From positions 47,968,384-48,032,383 of the forward strand of contig NC_037093.1 in assembly GCF_002994745.2 (NCBI RefSeq): DNA of 64,000 nt. The letters run 5' to 3'. Both the position numbers and the translations under genes were made by a program. Position 1 is the stretch's first letter. Each line of letters starts with the position of its first letter. This DNA comes from Rosa chinensis. Lineage: Eukaryota > Streptophyta > Magnoliopsida > Rosales > Rosaceae. The notes below the pieces were generated by a model. It ran no database searches. It was given only the letters and a program-made list of their open reading frames with translations, and was not told where the DNA came from. Positions 62,410 to 64,000 of the stretch are shown here, one piece after another.

Positions 62410-63110
62410 AAAGCTTGCCTAATGGGGCTTCTAGTTTGGTCTTCAATTTGATTGGACATTTGACCCATTTTGGTTCTTTTGTCGATTTAGGGAGATGCTG
62501 CAGTGCTTGGGCTGCTGGGATTGGTTTTCAAGGGTGGTGGTGCGACTGTGTGTCTACTCTTGGCGGAGGTCCTTGGGGAGTGCTAAGGTTTTGTCAGTTG
62601 TTGGCGACGTGGGTGTCCTAGATCCGAGCTTTTGGCAAAGTGATATGGAGTGCGGCATGGCTGTGCCGACGTTATGATGGCAGGATAAGTTTCAATCTGA
62701 ATTGACGATGATGTTGCTTGCAAAGTTCTGGAGACTTTTCACCACCGGCGACAGCGGTACTTCAGCTTGGAACCTACCTTTGGGCTTTGGGTGCTGGGCA
62801 TCTGATGTTTGGGCTTAGCTGTGGGCCATGGGCCACCAATTTAGTTTAGTTGTTGTTTTTTTTTTCCTTCTAATAATTCCCTACTTGTGTAGAGACGTAA
62901 GCTTGCTTGTTTTAGTGAGCGTAATTGGTGACTTAGCCTATTTACTATGTGGTTGTTAACATAGTTTATAGACTTGTTTTAATTAATCACCACAACTTAT
63001 TGTCTGTCTGTCTGTATATGACAGCGAAAAGTATGTAATGATTATTTTGACCTTACATTCTTATCAATGAAAATATATGTGATGATTTATTCAAAAAAAA
63101 AAAAAAAAAA
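62410..63110 (+). mobile_element. Retroposon 3' region with poly-A
   Basis: G/T-rich body (62480-62830) with short Trp/Gly/Cys-rich frames, then an A/T-rich tail and an 18-A run at 63093-63110 after GATGATTTATTC. Composition and tail resemble the other retroposons here. The 5' end and target duplication were not found. Confidence 0.5.
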
Positions 63111-63977
63111 CTTTACTTGGTGAATTAATTTGTCGGATTCTCTCATAGAATTTGATTGAGGCATTTAAACCATTATAGAAACTGAGGGCTATTTACACCA
63201 AGTAAGGTTGGATTCATTAAATCCTCGTGGAGCATTCACACAATCTTTTGCACTTGGATAGTAAAACATAACCTTTTGCATCTACCAACCCCCCAAAGTC
63301 CTGTCATGCATTTAATTATAATAGCATCAACCAATCAATAACTTTATTTAGATTCAACTAATTGTGATATAAAGACATACAAAAAGTCCTCTCTAATTTT
63401 AGTCTCCCAATTACGGTATCTTATCCGTAAAAAATAAATACAATTAAAATCGTATACTTTTCGATACTGTTCATTATTCTTTTAAATCATGTCACCTAAC
63501 ATAACCAAAATTTTCGAACACATCGGTGCATATCATCTAACACTTGACCAATTTCTTCACATGTCAATCTATTTTGATTTTTGATTTTTTCGCAATAATT
63601 AATGAACTGCTATGGTAAGGAGGATTTAGGAAGATGTGTCCTTCTCGGCCTGTTTCTTCTTCCTCATCGAACCCCAATAGGTTTTGCTTGGAAAAAAAAA
63701 AAAATTGGAAAAAAAAACGTAAAATAATAAAAAGGCCCAAAATGGACGTCCAATTTGTGTAAGCAAAGCCTAAAGCCCTCTTCTTGTTCTTGTTCGTGTT
63801 CGTCTTCTTCCCCATGCGTAGCCCACTATTGTTCTCAGAGGTCGCATAGTCCCAACACACACGACCAAACCATTCCCTCATATTAACACAAACCCCAATT
63901 TCCAGGGAGGGACCAAAATTATACGCTCACAGTTTCGAGATTCAGACTCTCTCTCTCTCTCTCTCCGCAACCCTTCC
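63111..63977. other. Intergenic; probable 5' flank of a plus-strand gene
   Basis: No coding region recognised. A CT-rich tract at 63948-63966 (CTCTCTCTC) just upstream of the ATG at 63978 is typical of plant 5' UTRs. Confidence 0.45.
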
Positions 63978-64000
63978 ATGTCTGACATTTGCACCCAGGT
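63978..64000 (+). CDS. Possible first coding bases of a gene cut by the window end
   Basis: ATG TCT GAC ATT TGC ACC CAG is followed by GT at the last two bases, which could be a splice donor or simply the next codon. The CT-rich leader supports a gene start. Product unknown. Confidence 0.35.

Overview
This is a plant nuclear window, most likely from a rosid and perhaps Rosaceae. The evidence is TIR-NBS-LRR genes with plant introns, an F-box/FBA gene, a spliced plant DCP2 gene, L1-type LINEs with plant DUF4283/zinc-knuckle and RNase H domains, SINEs, Gypsy-like solo LTRs, hAT, CACTA-like and Tourist-like DNA elements, and many A/T-rich simple repeats. Genus assignment is inference.

Only three protein genes look intact, all on the minus strand: a complete four-exon TIR-NBS-LRR resistance gene (17.3-21.2 kb, about 1165 aa), a single-exon F-box protein (26.2-27.3 kb, 390 aa) and an eight-coding-exon DCP2 mRNA-decapping enzyme (28.3-31.8 kb, 321 aa, probable leader exon at 34.3 kb). 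A plus-strand start codon followed by a possible splice donor sits at the very end of the window.

The left part (1 to about 26 kb) is a tandem segmental duplication. Copy B (19.2-26.0 kb) holds the intact TNL and its upstream DNA. Copy A (1-15.1 kb) is the same sequence with a dead TNL. Because copy B gives the empty-site sequence, insertions in copy A can be read almost to the base: a solo LTR in the TIR exon (1830-3407), a LINE (5439-9705), a CACTA-like element (about 9.95-11.75 kb) and a second solo LTR (13039-14785). Copy B has its own retroposon-like insertion (about 24.06-25.69 kb).

From 35 to 41 kb come a near-perfect 317-bp palindrome with LTR-like ends, LINE and SINE scraps and a decayed LINE ORF1. 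From 40.9 to 45.9 kb three tandem units carry CC-NBS-LRR remnants; the third is split by a 2.65-kb solo LTR. From 49 to 51.3 kb lie a possible LBD-gene remnant and a 249-bp tandem array with repeated CACGTG sites.

From 51.7 to 63.1 kb the window is nested mobile DNA. It includes an ORF1-only 'half-LINE' with a zinc knuckle and AT-hook, flanked by a perfect 15-bp duplication. It also includes a hAT-like element carrying a 524-bp tandem array inside an older retroposon, a second member of the half-LINE family, a Tourist-like MITE, and a small hAT inside a SINE. The most unusual items are the half-LINE family, the hAT-borne satellite, the palindrome with target-site duplication, and a hairpin in copy A that looks like template switching.
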